Source: Allobosea sp. WAO
Lineage (GTDB): Bacteria > Pseudomonadota > Alphaproteobacteria > Rhizobiales > Beijerinckiaceae
DNA length: 64,000 nt
Reading direction: 5' to 3'
Assembly: GCF_001509835.1 (NCBI RefSeq)
Contig: NZ_JXTJ01000007.1
Span: 124,001 to 188,000, forward strand
In this document: positions 29,232 through 41,117 of the stretch, in pieces
How the letters are laid out: every line of letters starts with the position of its first letter
Numbering within the stretch: position 1 is the first letter of the stretch
The notes under the pieces: generated by a model
Seen by the model: the letters and a program-made list of their open reading frames with translations, nothing else
What the model was told of the DNA's origin: nothing
Databases searched by the model: none
Made by a program: the position numbers and the translations under genes

Positions 29232-32200
29232 CTAGCCGTGCGAAGCGAAGCGGCGCCCGAAGCGTGCGCCGCCATCGGCCGTCGAGACTTCGCCGACCCG
29301 CGCCAGCGAAACCAGGACGGCACGAATGGCGGGGCGGACCTTGAGCCCCTGCCGGAACTGCAAGGCGATCGCCTCAGCATCGAGCGGCGCGCTACCTTTG
29401 GCCAGGACAGCGAGCACGGCGGCGACCCGCTCGACCGGCTGGGTGGGAAAGACCGGCCTGCCGGCCGTAGCCGCGGGAAGCGACAGCAGTTCGGCGGCCT
29501 CGACCTGCTCGCCCATGCCCCCGCCTTCCCCGAAGCGCGGGCGCTGATAGTCCGGCCGCAGCCAGCGCACCGCGCCGCGCGCTTCCTCGCCGCGCCGCTC
29601 GCGGTTGAGGGCGATAAGACGGGAAAGCACCTCCTCCACACCGGCATCGACCGGCCAGCCATAGGCCGCGGCCACCGCGGCATCGATGGCGTCGTGATGC
29701 TCGCCGAGGATCACGACGAGGCCGCGATCGCGGGCATCCTCGTCGCCGGGCGTCAGCGCCAGGCCCGCCCGGATCTTCTCATGGACATTGTAGAGCCCGG
29801 TCAGCGTCAGCCCGGGATGCGCCGCGAGCACCTGCTTGCGCAAGGCGTCGAGCGCCTCGGCCGGCTCGCGGATCGCCTGCTTCTGGGTCTCCGTCGCATC
29901 GGGGAAAGGGAAGGGATCGAAGCAGCGCGATTTGGAATAGCGGGGATCATTGCCGATGCCGAGCCAACCACCGGCGCGTAGAGCCCAAGACTGATGGATG
30001 CGCGAGGACAGCACGCCGAGATGGAAGGCGTCCGAGAGCGCGACCGCGATGACCATGTTGTCCGGCAGGATCGACTGGTCGAGAAACTGGAAGACGCGAT
30101 GCTTGGCGGTTTCGACCGTGGCAACGTAGCGCTGCAGGCCGGAAAGCCCCGGCCGCAGCTCCTGACGCGGCTTTCCGAACTGCCACCATTTGGCCAAGTA
30201 GGATTTTGCATCGGCGGTCGGCGAGCGCGCGAACTGCGCTTGCCGGTCCCGTTCGACGGTCAGGCGAAGATGCTGGTAGATCTCGGGGAAACGCTCCCGG
30301 ACTTCTCCGGCATCGAGCCCGAACAGGTCGATGACGAGAGCCCCGCGCGGACGGGCGGTGAGATCGCGCCCGTTCCGATAGGGCCGGATATGGGCTTCGA
30401 GCCCGGGGCGCCGACCGAGGCCGAGCGCCTCCGCCTCCTCCGGCGAGACGATGAAGCCCGCCCCGTGCAGCTTGACGCCCGGCGAGCACAGAGCCTCGTT
30501 GCCCAGCAATGGCAGAGCACGCGACGCATCGGCGCCGATTGTGAGGTCGGCATTGATCCGCCCCGCCCGTTCGGCGAAGCCGATCTGCGGTTGATCGCTG
30601 TCGAGGCCCGCCTCGGAGGTGACTTCGAGCAGCCGCCCCTCATGCCGGCCGGCAGCGGCCACCGTCATGGCGATGCGCACCGCGGCGGCGTCCTTGCCGG
30701 CCTTGGTCCAGGGATGATCGGCCACCGCCAGCAGCAGCGAGACCGGGCCCCGCGCGTCCAGATAGCGCTCGACGGTGCGACGCTGGAAGAGCTGGGTGAT
30801 CGAGTTGGTGGTGACGAAGCCGAAGCGCCGCAGCACCGTGCCAGGCGCCGTCAGCAGCGCGGCGGCGCGCTCCCACCAATACATGACGAGGTCGGCGCTC
30901 TCGTTCATCTGCGGCCAGGCGAGCCGCAGCGCCGCGACATAGCCGTCGCCGAGGCGCCGGCGCAGATCCTTGCCGCCGATGAAGGGTGGGTTGCCGACGA
31001 TAAACTCCGCCTCCGGCCAGGGCGGCGGGCGCGGATTGGCCGGGGCGACCTCGCGGCCAGCCTCGACCGAGGGCACCGGCCAATCATCCCAGGTCAGCAA
31101 GGCATCACCCGGCACGATCTGCGCCAGCTTCCGCAGGATCGGCTCGCGCGGTGCGTAGGCCCTCGTCCGCAGATGCCATTGCAGATAGCCGATCCAGAGC
31201 ATCAGGTCGGCGATCGCCACCGCCCGGCGATTGGCGTCGATGCCGAAGAACTGGCCCGGCCCGACGCCGCGTTCGGCGAAGCCGCCGAGTTGCTCGACGG
31301 CGCCGAGCTCGGCAGCGGTCTCGAGCACCTCGCCCTCGAGCCGCTTCATCAGATCCTGCGCGACATGCAGGAAATTGCCGGTGCCGCAGGCCGGGTCGAG
31401 CACGCGCGTCTCGCAGAGCTTAAAATGGAAAGCCTCGACCAGCGCCAGCGCCGTCCGTGCGCTGCCGCCATCGCGCGCCTGCTGGGCGGCGCCGAGCACC
31501 GCCCGCCAATCGTCGCGCAGCGGCGCGATCACGGTCTCGACCACCAGACGCTCGACATAGGCGCGCGGCGTGTAATGCGCGCCGAGCCTTGCCCGCTCGG
31601 CCGGCTCCAGCGCCTGTTCGAGCAAGGCGCCGAAGATCGCCGGCTCGACCAGGCTCCAGTCGTGCTCGGCCGCCGCCAGCAATTCAGCAATGCCGTCCCG
31701 GCCGAGCGCGAAGACCTGCGGCTCGGCGAACATGCGGCCGTTGAACTGCTTGATCTGGGCCCGCACCGCCGAGGAGAAGTCGCCGCGATCCATGGCCCGC
31801 CAAAGATCCTCGACCAGCGGCTTGAAGCTCCTCGGCGCCTCCAGGCATTCGCGCAGCAGCCTTTTGAAGCTGTCGCGCGGGATCAGCCCGACATCCTCGG
31901 CGAACATGGTGAAGAGGCAGCGCATCAGGAAGAGCGCAACATCCTCGGCATCGTAGCGCCGCTCGAGCGCTTTCGAGACCGCGGCGAGACGCAGCGCGAT
32001 CTGGCGTGTCGCCAGCGCGGCATGGCGGGCGGGGTCGAGCGCGGCGGGGTCGGACCAGATCCGGGCGACCCGGGCCCGGATCGCCGGATCTCTGAGATCG
32101 TCGAGATAGACGCGGAAGCGGTGCCGGTCGGGGAACTGGGCGTAGTTCTTCCCTTGGCCGGAAAAGTCGGCATAGAACTCGAAGCAGTGCCCGACATCGC

Positions 32201-32696
32201 AGAGGATGACGAAGGGCGGCCAGCCATGCGAGGCCGGCAGGGCGCGAGCATAATGCTCGGCCTGGCGCTTGGCGTGCAGCATCATGACGTCGAGCGAGCG
32301 GTCGGCGCCGCGGCGGCCGCGCGGCGCGGCCGAGCGTTCTTCCGCACCCTCCTCGGCCAGCAGGATCTCCTTGCGCTGGCCCTTGAGCCGGCTCTGCTTG
32401 GCCTCGAGCACGAAGCAGGACTTCCTGTAGAGGTCGATGCGGCCGGTGCCGCTCGTGCCGGCCGCATCCTGGAAGGCGACCGGATATTCGAAGCGATAGG
32501 TCACCGCCTCGGCATCGCTGGTCGGCGGAAGCGGCGTCTCGGCGCCGATCAATCGGCAGAACTCGGTCAGGAACTGCGCGTAGGCGGCCCGCTCCGCGCC
32601 CTCCGAGACACGCCATTTCGCGATGAAGGCGTCGACGGCCGCCGCATCGGTCCCAGCCCCGCCCCCCGGCATGGCCGCTCCCTTTGATTGCATCAC
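29232..32696 (-). CDS. Single-chain restriction-modification enzyme, MmeI-like (type IIG/IIL)
   Basis: A 1154-residue enzyme that should both methylate adenine and cut DNA. The N-terminal nuclease core is [17 protein letters not shown] (Asp88, Glu98, Lys100), fitting a PD-ExK site. The SAM-binding motif is [12 protein letters not shown] (434-440) and the amino-methyltransferase motif is VGNPPFIGG (569-572). A target-recognition region follows at about 650-950, and the C-terminal helix region is intact. No separate specificity or restriction subunit is nearby, which fits the single-chain design. Two adjacent Met codons make 32696 or 32693 possible. Divergent from uvrB. Confidence 0.82.
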   Translation of the reverse strand: MMQSKGAAMPGGGAGTDAAAVDAFIAKWRVSEGAERAAYAQFLTEFCRLIGAETPLPPTSDAEAVTYRFEYPVAFQDAAGTSGTGRIDLYRKSCFVLEAKQSRLKGQRKEILLAEEGAEERSAAPRGRRGADRSLDVMMLHAKRQAEHYARALPASHGWPPFVILCDVGHCFEFYADFSGQGKNYAQFPDRHRFRVYLDDLRDPAIRARVARIWSDPAALDPARHAALATRQIALRLAAVSKALERRYDAEDVALFLMRCLFTMFAEDVGLIPRDSFKRLLRECLEAPRSFKPLVEDLWRAMDRGDFSSAVRAQIKQFNGRMFAEPQVFALGRDGIAELLAAAEHDWSLVEPAIFGALLEQALEPAERARLGAHYTPRAYVERLVVETVIAPLRDDWRAVLGAAQQARDGGSARTALALVEAFHFKLCETRVLDPACGTGNFLHVAQDLMKRLEGEVLETAAELGAVEQLGGFAERGVGPGQFFGIDANRRAVAIADLMLWIGYLQWHLRTRAYAPREPILRKLAQIVPGDALLTWDDWPVPSVEAGREVAPANPRPPPWPEAEFIVGNPPFIGGKDLRRRLGDGYVAALRLAWPQMNESADLVMYWWERAAALLTAPGTVLRRFGFVTTNSITQLFQRRTVERYLDARGPVSLLLAVADHPWTKAGKDAAAVRIAMTVAAAGRHEGRLLEVTSEAGLDSDQPQIGFAERAGRINADLTIGADASRALPLLGNEALCSPGVKLHGAGFIVSPEEAEALGLGRRPGLEAHIRPYRNGRDLTARPRGALVIDLFGLDAGEVRERFPEIYQHLRLTVERDRQAQFARSPTADAKSYLAKWWQFGKPRQELRPGLSGLQRYVATVETAKHRVFQFLDQSILPDNMVIAVALSDAFHLGVLSSRIHQSWALRAGGWLGIGNDPRYSKSRCFDPFPFPDATETQKQAIREPAEALDALRKQVLAAHPGLTLTGLYNVHEKIRAGLALTPGDEDARDRGLVVILGEHHDAIDAAVAAAYGWPVDAGVEEVLSRLIALNRERRGEEARGAVRWLRPDYQRPRFGEGGGMGEQVEAAELLSLPAATAGRPVFPTQPVERVAAVLAVLAKGSAPLDAEAIALQFRQGLKVRPAIRAVLVSLARVGEVSTADGGARFGRRFASHG

Positions 32697-32810
32697 CTTT
32701 TATTACAACTAATGCGAGCAAATCGTCTCCTGTCAACTCCTGTCATCAATCGAGAGGGAGCGCGTACCCACCCCCTCGCATCGGCGGCGATCTGCGCCCA
32801 TATTGCGGCC

Positions 32811-35525
<2,715 letters not shown>

Positions 35526-35758
35526 AACATGGCCGAGTGTGATCCACATCTAGTCGAAGGATTTTCCACGACATTCACAGACGGTGATGATGAATTGCAA
35601 CGACAGTAGCTCGCGAATGTATCGGGAGACTGGCCGATAGTGCGCTAGTGCGTCCCACTGCCGCTCTATCGGAGTTTTCGAACTTTTTGGGCGCAGAATA
35701 TCGAGCGCAAATGCTACTCGCTTGACAGGCTTGGCTGTGTGAGTTCAGAATAAATGCG

Positions 35759-35807
35759 ACGCTGGCGGGCTTTGGGTGGCTATGCGACCGTATTAGCCCG
35801 CTGGCGT
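35759..35807 (-). terminator. Possible terminator-like inverted repeat after the two-gene island
   Basis: The arms GCGGGCT (35765-35771) and AGCCCGC (35795-35801) pair, with partial extension on both sides and a 23-base loop. It lies directly after the stop of the Tat-signal gene. There is no T-run, so termination is uncertain. The rest of the 283-bp gap between uvrB and this point holds no gene that I can see. Confidence 0.3.
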
Positions 35808-35808
35808 T

Positions 35809-36576
35809 CTATACTCTTATAGTTTGCATACGGAATTTGGCATTTTGACTCAGCTCATCGACCGAGAGTGTTCGGACTGATAGCTTTTCGCGCAAGTATC
35901 TGTTGATCTCAGCACGGCGCGCCGATCTCATCACGGCGAATTCATATCGAGCAAGCCCCGTCAAGAATTGCGATATCTCGATTAGTTCGTTATCTGCTTT
36001 GATAACACGATTTTGATCGTTTTCTCGAGACACAAAATCTTGCAGCCCTCTTGCCAATCTCCTGTCGTGAGGATTTTTCTCTGTATACTTGAGAGAAACA
36101 GAAACAGGAAGGGCAGATCTAAGCATTCCTGATTGTGAAATCAGCGCAGCATAACAAGACAACCGAACAGCGTCCTTTTCGGCGGGATCATCCGGCCAAA
36201 TAGCGTTCTCGATTCGCGCGCAGAAATATCGAATACTATCCTGTGAAAGTATATAATCAATAATTTGATGTGAATATTTAATCTTCCATTTATCAGTCGA
36301 TCTCGATAAAAGCTTTCTCCAATAACTACATTTTTCACGAATTTTTTGAATTTCAGCACGATGCGTTGTATCATCTGCAGAATAAAGAACACCAAGAAAC
36401 ATACCCGATGCAGATGGAACGCCACTCTGTCCAATATAAGAAAACATACGCTTACTATATTGTGCGTTCCCCACAGCAGGACTACTACATAGAGCGACCC
36501 CTACCGACGTCGCTCGAATTATAAAATCTCGACGAGTATTTTCAGCATTCATATGTCTCGGGAGGTTTTGTGTCAT
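35809..36576 (-). CDS. Tat-signal protein of unknown function, DUF3800-like
   Basis: A 255-residue protein in AT-rich DNA unlike its surroundings. Residues 14-34 form a twin-arginine signal (NTRRDFIIRATSVGVALC), so export in folded form is predicted. The following MFSYIGQSGVPSASGMF, KWKIKYSHQIIDYIL and C-terminal helices resemble DUF3800 proteins, which start with a YIDESG element, but the Asp and Glu are replaced (YIGQSG). The resemblance is my inference. AAGGAGG at 36589-36595 lies 12 bases before the start; MNAENTRRDF (36552) is an alternative. The start overlaps the end of the pentapeptide gene by 35 bp, so the two are expressed together. Confidence 0.6.
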   Translation of the reverse strand: MTQNLPRHMNAENTRRDFIIRATSVGVALCSSPAVGNAQYSKRMFSYIGQSGVPSASGMFLGVLYSADDTTHRAEIQKIREKCSYWRKLLSRSTDKWKIKYSHQIIDYILSQDSIRYFCARIENAIWPDDPAEKDAVRLSCYAALISQSGMLRSALPVSVSLKYTEKNPHDRRLARGLQDFVSRENDQNRVIKADNELIEISQFLTGLARYEFAVMRSARRAEINRYLREKLSVRTLSVDELSQNAKFRMQTIRV

Positions 36577-37510
36577 TGTCTATCATAGCCTCCTTGTAAC
36601 TTTCCTTACAGATTCCTTTTACGAGACTTAGGTCAGCCCCTCTTAAATCAGCGCCCTTCAACGAAATACCGCGAACAGAATGCATTGAGAACTTAGCCCC
36701 TCGAAGATCAACGCTATCAAGGACAGCTCTATCCATCAAGACCGTCTTCAAATCTGCGCCCGCCAGACCTTTCGCATGCGTTAGATCAGCATCCGTTAGG
36801 ATGACCCCCGCCCAAGTCGCGCCATTCAGATAGGCGCCTCTCAACCTCGCCTGCCTTAGTGATGCGCCTGATAGGTTTGCACCGATCAGTCTCGCATCAT
36901 AGAATTTTGCTCCCCTAAAATTTGCCTCTTGAAGCTTAGATTCCGTCATTATTGATGTTGACAAATCCCCATCGGGCAAAATTAATCTGCGAAGATCGCT
37001 TCCAGTTAAATCAACATTACTGCATTTCTTATTCTTAATATTATAGCTCAGATATTCGACTGCAGCCTGCACATCAACTCTGGCTCTCGTAAAATCATTT
37101 GACATATTTGGTGAATTTCGAACCATTGTAGCAATAATAGAACAATGTCCTGATATAGAATTTTGATTATAGTATCTAAATCCAATAGCGTTACGTATAA
37201 TCGCCTCGCGATTCTCAGACGATAGAGTTTCAAGCTTCTCTAACGAGACTTGTATCCTTTTCTCGTTTGACCAATTAAGGACCGTCGTTAATCCATGCAA
37301 TAAAATTCCTAGAACTAATCCAATTAAAGAAATAGCAAATATTAATTTAATAGAATATTTAAGAATATCATATGTATCTTTCTTTATCATCTTCTCTATG
37401 GGAAGCTTATCTATAATTAACTTAAAAAGTCCAAAAAAACAAAGAACCGCCAACGCTCCAATAGACAACGGCGTCTGAATGTTTTCTGCAATCCTCAGTA
37501 TTGCTTCCAT
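36542..37510 (-). CDS. Membrane-anchored pentapeptide-repeat protein
   Basis: A 322-residue protein in AT-rich DNA. Two membrane segments lie near residues 11-35 (LSIGALAVLCFFGLFKLII) and 50-75 (LIFAISLIGLVLGILLHGL). A middle region of about 90 residues (from NWSNEKRIQVSLEKLETL) is followed by A(D/N)LxG pentapeptide repeats over roughly residues 175-305, such as ANFRGAKFYDARLIGANLSG, which should form a right-handed beta-helix. The start MEAILRIAENIQ (37510) is chosen over 37654. It overlaps the Tat-signal gene, pointing to joint function. The role is unknown; membrane-tethered pentapeptide proteins occur in stress and defence settings. Confidence 0.75.
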   Translation of the reverse strand: MEAILRIAENIQTPLSIGALAVLCFFGLFKLIIDKLPIEKMIKKDTYDILKYSIKLIFAISLIGLVLGILLHGLTTVLNWSNEKRIQVSLEKLETLSSENREAIIRNAIGFRYYNQNSISGHCSIIATMVRNSPNMSNDFTRARVDVQAAVEYLSYNIKNKKCSNVDLTGSDLRRLILPDGDLSTSIMTESKLQEANFRGAKFYDARLIGANLSGASLRQARLRGAYLNGATWAGVILTDADLTHAKGLAGADLKTVLMDRAVLDSVDLRGAKFSMHSVRGISLKGADLRGADLSLVKGICKESYKEAMIDNDTKPPETYEC

Positions 37511-37659
37511 GACTCGCCCTTTTCCAGCAGCGACGAATGCGTTTTTGTAGAACGCTTTTCCCGCTAGCCCAAGCCACCCCTCTCCAAATTGCAAACACGT
37601 GCGGGCAGGAATATTGAAGCATCCTGATGCTTGCACAATCAAGAAGAAGTGCACATATC

Positions 37660-37975
37660 GCGGACGACCGGCTGAGCCAACGCTCGCGCCAGCTCGTCGT
37701 GAAGGTCGTCCTAGTCTGGATTGCCCGCTATGATCGTGTGTTCTCTAAGTGCGATACCAGCGCTTCATCGAGGTCTCGCGCTGGATCGCGGCTTCGATCT
37801 CGTCATGCCATTCGTACCAGATGAGGCGCTTGAGGCCGTCTGTCCTGGTGAAGCCGGCGAGCAGCCCCTCGCGATGCTCGCGGACACGGTGCGCCAGATC
37901 GCTCGTCACGCCGAGATAGAGCGTGCCGTTCGGCCGGTTGGTCATGATGTAGACCCAGCCACCCTTGCGCCTCAT
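37660..37975 (-). pseudogene. GIY-YIG endonuclease gene, 3' end broken
   Basis: The N-terminal part reads MRRKGGWVYIMTNRPNGTLY and continues with RVREHREGLLAGFT, the GIY-YIG nuclease core of short standalone proteins, then stops early at 37745 after ETSMKRWYRT. In another frame just downstream the expected C-terminal pattern resumes as IIAGNPD-stop-DDLHDELARALA, with TAG (37711-37713) where TGG (Trp) is usual. A frameshift plus a nonsense codon therefore separate the catalytic part from its tail. The 76-residue product may still fold, but the gene looks decayed. The break lies next to the AT-rich island. Confidence 0.7.
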
Positions 37976-38026
37976 GCCGGCAGGATGGCGGGTGGTCCGG
38001 CGAGCGGCAAGAGTGCCGACGCCTTT

Positions 38027-38152
38027 CCCGTCATGCTCGGCCTTGTGCCGAGCATCCATGTCTTGCGGCGCTGATGACATGCCCGCCAGCTCGGTGCCCC
38101 GTCGCTCGGATGCAAAGGCGTGGATGGTCGGGACAAGCCCGACCATGACGGG
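38027..38152. repeat. Composite palindromic repeat R1-R2 (copy 1)
   Basis: Unit R1 (38027-38065) has a 9-bp stem, atgctcggc with gccgagcat. Unit R2 lies in inverse orientation at 38118-38152, with ggtcggg pairing cccgacc. Both units, in the same relative order when read on the other strand, recur at 59152-59245. This is a BIME-like dispersed element. Confidence 0.8.
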
Positions 38153-38654
38153 GAGGGTAAAGCAGGGAAACGGGGGCAACTTATCCCCGTCATCCCAACC
38201 GCCCGTATAATCCCCCGCATCCCATCCCCGAGGGGCGGCCGACCGGAGGCATGTCGTTTGGCGGGGTGGGTGCGGCGCCTGCGGCCGGGCTTGCAACCCG
38301 GTCCCGGGAGGCTTCGGGAACCGACCTGGGGACACTACGATCCCTGCGCGAGGAGCTCGCTAGCTGGACCTGCCGCCGATCGTGAACCGCCCGAGCGCCG
38401 ATGCGACAACCCGATGAGGGGAACAGGCGAAGGCGACGAGCGGGATCGGGGCAAGGTCCGAATGAAGCGCGGCCCGGAGTTTTCAAATCGCCGCCGGCGG
38501 AGCGCCACGGGGCGTGCGGATGGTGGCTCAATCCATCCGCGCCGCTCCCGGTCACGGAAGCGGATCACCAAACGCGCCTCGCGGCGCTCCGCTGCCCCTC
38601 AGATGCGACAACGCCCGCGGGACGAGCCTGCGGGCGGGGACGACGCTTGGGCGA
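38153..38654. other. Intergenic stretch without recognisable gene
   Basis: No credible coding frame was found: all open frames are Arg/Gly/Pro-rich shadows of GC-rich DNA. It has short inverted repeats near the end (gcccgcggg with cctgcgggc, one mismatch) and the 11-mer gatgcgacaac occurs twice (near 38400 and 38600). I did not recognise a structured RNA. Confidence 0.5.
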
Positions 38655-38800
38655 ACCCCTCCCCCTTGCGGGGAGGGGCAGGGGTGGGGGGCGGAAAGTC
38701 GGAACGCGCGGGCGCCGGTTCGCCGTGACGCTTCTACCGGCAGTTTCGTACCCAGTCGTTCGCCCCCCCATCCCCAACCCTTCCCCGCAAGGGGGAAGGG
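38655..38800. repeat. Large G/C-rich inverted repeat, family R5 (copy 1)
   Basis: The left arm (38655-38694, beginning cccctcccccttgcgggga) is matched by its near reverse complement at 38760-38800, flanking about 65 bp. A related palindromic segment occurs at 53954-54105. It belongs to the common class of G-rich palindromes of Hyphomicrobiales intergenic regions. Confidence 0.7.
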
Positions 38801-38885
38801 AGTTGGCGTGGAGCTGCCGGATGAAGGAAGCAAAGGCGTCTCACCCGGTCGAACCGCCCTCATCCCCTGCCGGACCTTCTCCCCC

Positions 38886-38950
38886 GCTCATGTCGGATGT
38901 TTCCGACATGAGCCACCTAGAGTGCCCATCTCGGGCAGGCCCGAGATGGG
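38886..38950. repeat. Two tandem perfect hairpins
   Basis: The first has a 12-bp stem, gctcatgtcgga with tccgacatgagc, and a tgtt loop (38886-38913). The second has an 11-bp stem, cccatctcggg with cccgagatggg, and a cagg loop (38925-38950). They lie about 75 bp after the end of the small secreted-protein gene on the other strand. No T-run follows. They could be a repeat unit or a terminator pair. I see nothing else between 38801 and 39023. Confidence 0.75.
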
Positions 38951-39023
38951 TGGGAGAAGGAAGCTGAAAGTTCCCGCGCCCTTCGCTTGTGGGGAACAGG
39001 GGCACGAAGGGCGCGGGGCCGCC

Positions 39024-39323
39024 TTACCAGCGGTCGTAGGCGTCGCGGTGGCGGCGGCCATGGGCCGGGGCCCAGGGCGGCGGGCCGCCATGGCGGCGGC
39101 CATAGCCATAGCCGTAGCCGTCGCGATAGCGATGGCGGCGCTCATAGCGGTCCTGGCGCTCCATGTTGCGCTGGATCTCCCACATCCGGTGCTCGCGGTT
39201 GTGGCGGACATAGGTCGCCTCGAGCTTGTCGAGCCTGCTGGCGCCGCCAAACGCCTCGCCGGCGACGGCCGGGGTGGCGGCGGCGCCGAGTGCGATGGCC
39301 GCGGCGATGAGAATGTGACGCAT
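39024..39323 (-). CDS. Small secreted Tyr/Gly/His-rich protein
   Basis: A 99-residue protein with a signal peptide (MRHILIAAAIALGAAATPAVAGE). The mature part is basic and repetitive, with YRDGYGYGYGRRHGGPP and many Arg/His/Tyr residues. It has no recognised domain; such proteins are often periplasmic and stress-related. The start at 39323 is chosen because it begins a clean signal peptide; the frame to 39407 is not convincing. Confidence 0.6.
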   Translation of the reverse strand: MRHILIAAAIALGAAATPAVAGEAFGGASRLDKLEATYVRHNREHRMWEIQRNMERQDRYERRHRYRDGYGYGYGRRHGGPPPWAPAHGRRHRDAYDRW

Positions 39324-39452
39324 GGCTTTGTCTCCTTCGTCTGTTGTGGGGATTTGACCAGCGGGGCACGGAACCCCGCCTGAACGGGCCAGTCGGCTGC
39401 CGTTCATCTTGGGACCGGCGCGTTTCCGCCGGCTCGGGATGGAATCAGGGAA

Positions 39453-39839
39453 TCAGGCGTCGGGCCCGCCCTCGATCTCGCTCGCCCAGGCGAGCGCCGC
39501 GTCGAAAGCGCCGGGCTTGAAGCTCCGGACCTCGACGAAGGGCACGAGCGGGCTCGCGATCGCGACCAGGGTCTCGATCCAGCCCTTGTCGGTGACGACA
39601 GCCTCGCGTGGGAAACGGTGCCATTGCAGGATCTTGCCAAAACCGTAGCGGGCATCTTTCAGGCCGGCGCGGAAGGTCATGTCCTCGAAGCCAGTGAGAT
39701 CGGCGAAGATGCCGAGCTTCTCATGCCGTTCGAGCTTGGCCTCGATCTCGGCGATCAGCCGGTCGAAATCCGGCTCGGTCAGCGTGCCGGTGATGCGGAA
39801 GGCCGCGACATGATCGGCCGCGGGTAGGATGTCGAGCAT
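39453..39839 (-). CDS. SpoIIAA-like (STAS-type) protein
   Basis: A 128-residue cytoplasmic protein of the SpoIIAA-like family. It starts MLDILPAADHVAAFRITGTL and has KLGIFADLTGFEDMTF and RFPREAVVTDKGWIETL. The fold is an alpha/beta STAS-like sandwich; the biological role of this family is not settled, perhaps lipid or protein binding. A much longer frame reaches 40160 but its N-terminal part is a shadow. Monocistronic. Confidence 0.75.
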   Translation of the reverse strand: MLDILPAADHVAAFRITGTLTEPDFDRLIAEIEAKLERHEKLGIFADLTGFEDMTFRAGLKDARYGFGKILQWHRFPREAVVTDKGWIETLVAIASPLVPFVEVRSFKPGAFDAALAWASEIEGGPDA

Positions 39840-39971
39840 TGCGGGCTCCTGCCTTGCAAGCTCCTGGCCTGCACCCCGAACAACGCAAAGCTGCGGCAGA
39901 AGTTCGCGGCGAACCTTCGGCGCGGCGGGGCGTTGGCTCAGCGGGGGGCACTGCACGCAAAGGAGATGATG

Positions 39972-40187
39972 ATGGCCAATGCCGGCGGGAAGCTCGGCCC
40001 GAGCATCAAGGGCAAGGGAGACGGAACCGGCGCGACGAGCACGCGGCCGGTCTCGCTGCCCGACCACAAGGTGCTCTCCAATCGCGACAAGACGCAGCTC
40101 AATCGCGGCCGCGGCCTGGACGGCAAATGGATCGAGAACGAGCAGGTCTACGAGACGCAAGGCAACCAGCGCTCGCAGGGCGAATGA
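39972..40187 (+). CDS. Small hypothetical protein
   Basis: A 71-residue basic, hydrophilic protein (MANAGGKLGPSIKGKGDG...), probably disordered, with no domain I recognise. AAAGGAG at 39959-39965 is 6 bases before this ATG, which decides it over the two ATGs at 39966 and 39969. It is convergent with the gene at 40191, 3 bp away. Confidence 0.5.
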   Translation: MANAGGKLGPSIKGKGDGTGATSTRPVSLPDHKVLSNRDKTQLNRGRGLDGKWIENEQVYETQGNQRSQGE

Positions 40188-40190
40188 GCC

Positions 40191-40943
40191 CTATTTCAGC
40201 GCGACGATCAGCATCAGGAAGGCGAGGACGATCAGGACCTGCTTCAGGCTCCAGTTGATCCGCCTGAGCTGCTCGGAAACCGGATCATCCGGTTCCTCTT
40301 CGGGGTCGGCTTCAGCAGCGGCCGCATCGGGATCAGCCGGTGCAGTGCCGCTACGGAGGCCGGCCCTGCTCCATTCGATCGACTCGACCCGGCCATGGCC
40401 GCTGGCGCTGCGGCCGCTGGCGGCTTCGAGCCCGAGATGGAAGGCGAGCGGCCTTCCCGGCAGCGCCTCGGGCTCGGCCTCGCGCAGCCAGAGATCGGTG
40501 GCGGCGCTGAGCGACAGGTGCAGGGGTTCGGGCGCGCTCGCGGCGAGGTCGCGGCCGAGTTCGGCGAAGAGCGGCTGCGGCAGGAAGAGATCGGCGCGGT
40601 AGTTCTGATCGAGCCCGGCCTCCTGCGTATCGCCGGAAAGGCCGAGGCGGAGCAGCGGCGCCTGCGCACCTTCGGTCGGGAAGGGCCGGATGGTCAGGGC
40701 GATGTCATGGGCCTCGCCGGGATAGCCGGCACGGTGCAGGCTCGCCTCGCGCGGCCGGGCGCGAGCCTCGATGCGGTTGGCCTCGTGCCGCACGCCCTCG
40801 CGCCAGACATGGCCGCGCACCAGAGCGAGCCCGTCCGCCTCCAGAGCGAGCGGGCGGCCGACGGCCTGGATGAAGGCGCCGGTGACCCCGTCGACCGTCA
40901 TCCGCCCGTCGGCGATGCTGACGCCGCGCACCGCCTGGTTCAT
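40191..40943 (-). CDS. Hypothetical protein with C-terminal membrane anchor
   Basis: A 250-residue protein. Most of it is beta-rich and soluble (GHVWREGVRHEANRIEARAR and similar). An acidic linker (EADPEEEPDDPVSEQLRRI) precedes a single C-terminal hydrophobic segment (VLIVLAFLMLIVALK), so it is tail-anchored with the bulk in the cytoplasm. I do not recognise the family. The start MNQAVRGVSI (40943) is chosen; the frame to 41021 is less likely. Confidence 0.55.
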   Translation of the reverse strand: MNQAVRGVSIADGRMTVDGVTGAFIQAVGRPLALEADGLALVRGHVWREGVRHEANRIEARARPREASLHRAGYPGEAHDIALTIRPFPTEGAQAPLLRLGLSGDTQEAGLDQNYRADLFLPQPLFAELGRDLAASAPEPLHLSLSAATDLWLREAEPEALPGRPLAFHLGLEAASGRSASGHGRVESIEWSRAGLRSGTAPADPDAAAAEADPEEEPDDPVSEQLRRINWSLKQVLIVLAFLMLIVALK

Positions 40944-41117
40944 GCGAGGTCCGAATCTCGAATAGCCATGGCGGGACGATAGCAGGTTGGAGCCGCCGCG
41001 CGCCAGAACGGGCGCCGCCATGCGCCGGCCATGCCGCCACGCAAGAATTTTTTGCTACGGCGCCCCTCGGCAGAACAGCCTTCCAGATTAGAAAGTCTCT
41101 TTAAAAGAACGTTTGGA

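Noticed and set aside
37603..37634. Attachment-site-like direct repeats at the island edges
   Set aside because: A short inverted repeat (agcatc-ct-gatgct) is present, but I found no matching direct repeat at the uvrB side and no integrase.
38340..38560. Possible structured non-coding RNA
   Set aside because: I could not match it to RNase P, tmRNA, 6S or SRP RNA patterns; only short inverted repeats are visible.
38120..38967. Several open frames in the 38-39 kb gap
   Set aside because: They run through palindromic repeats, have Arg/Gly/Pro bias and no ribosome-binding site or recognisable family.
39933..40258. Alternative frames and starts around the small gene at 39972
   Set aside because: Only the frame with AAAGGAG at proper distance gives a plausible protein; others are shadows.
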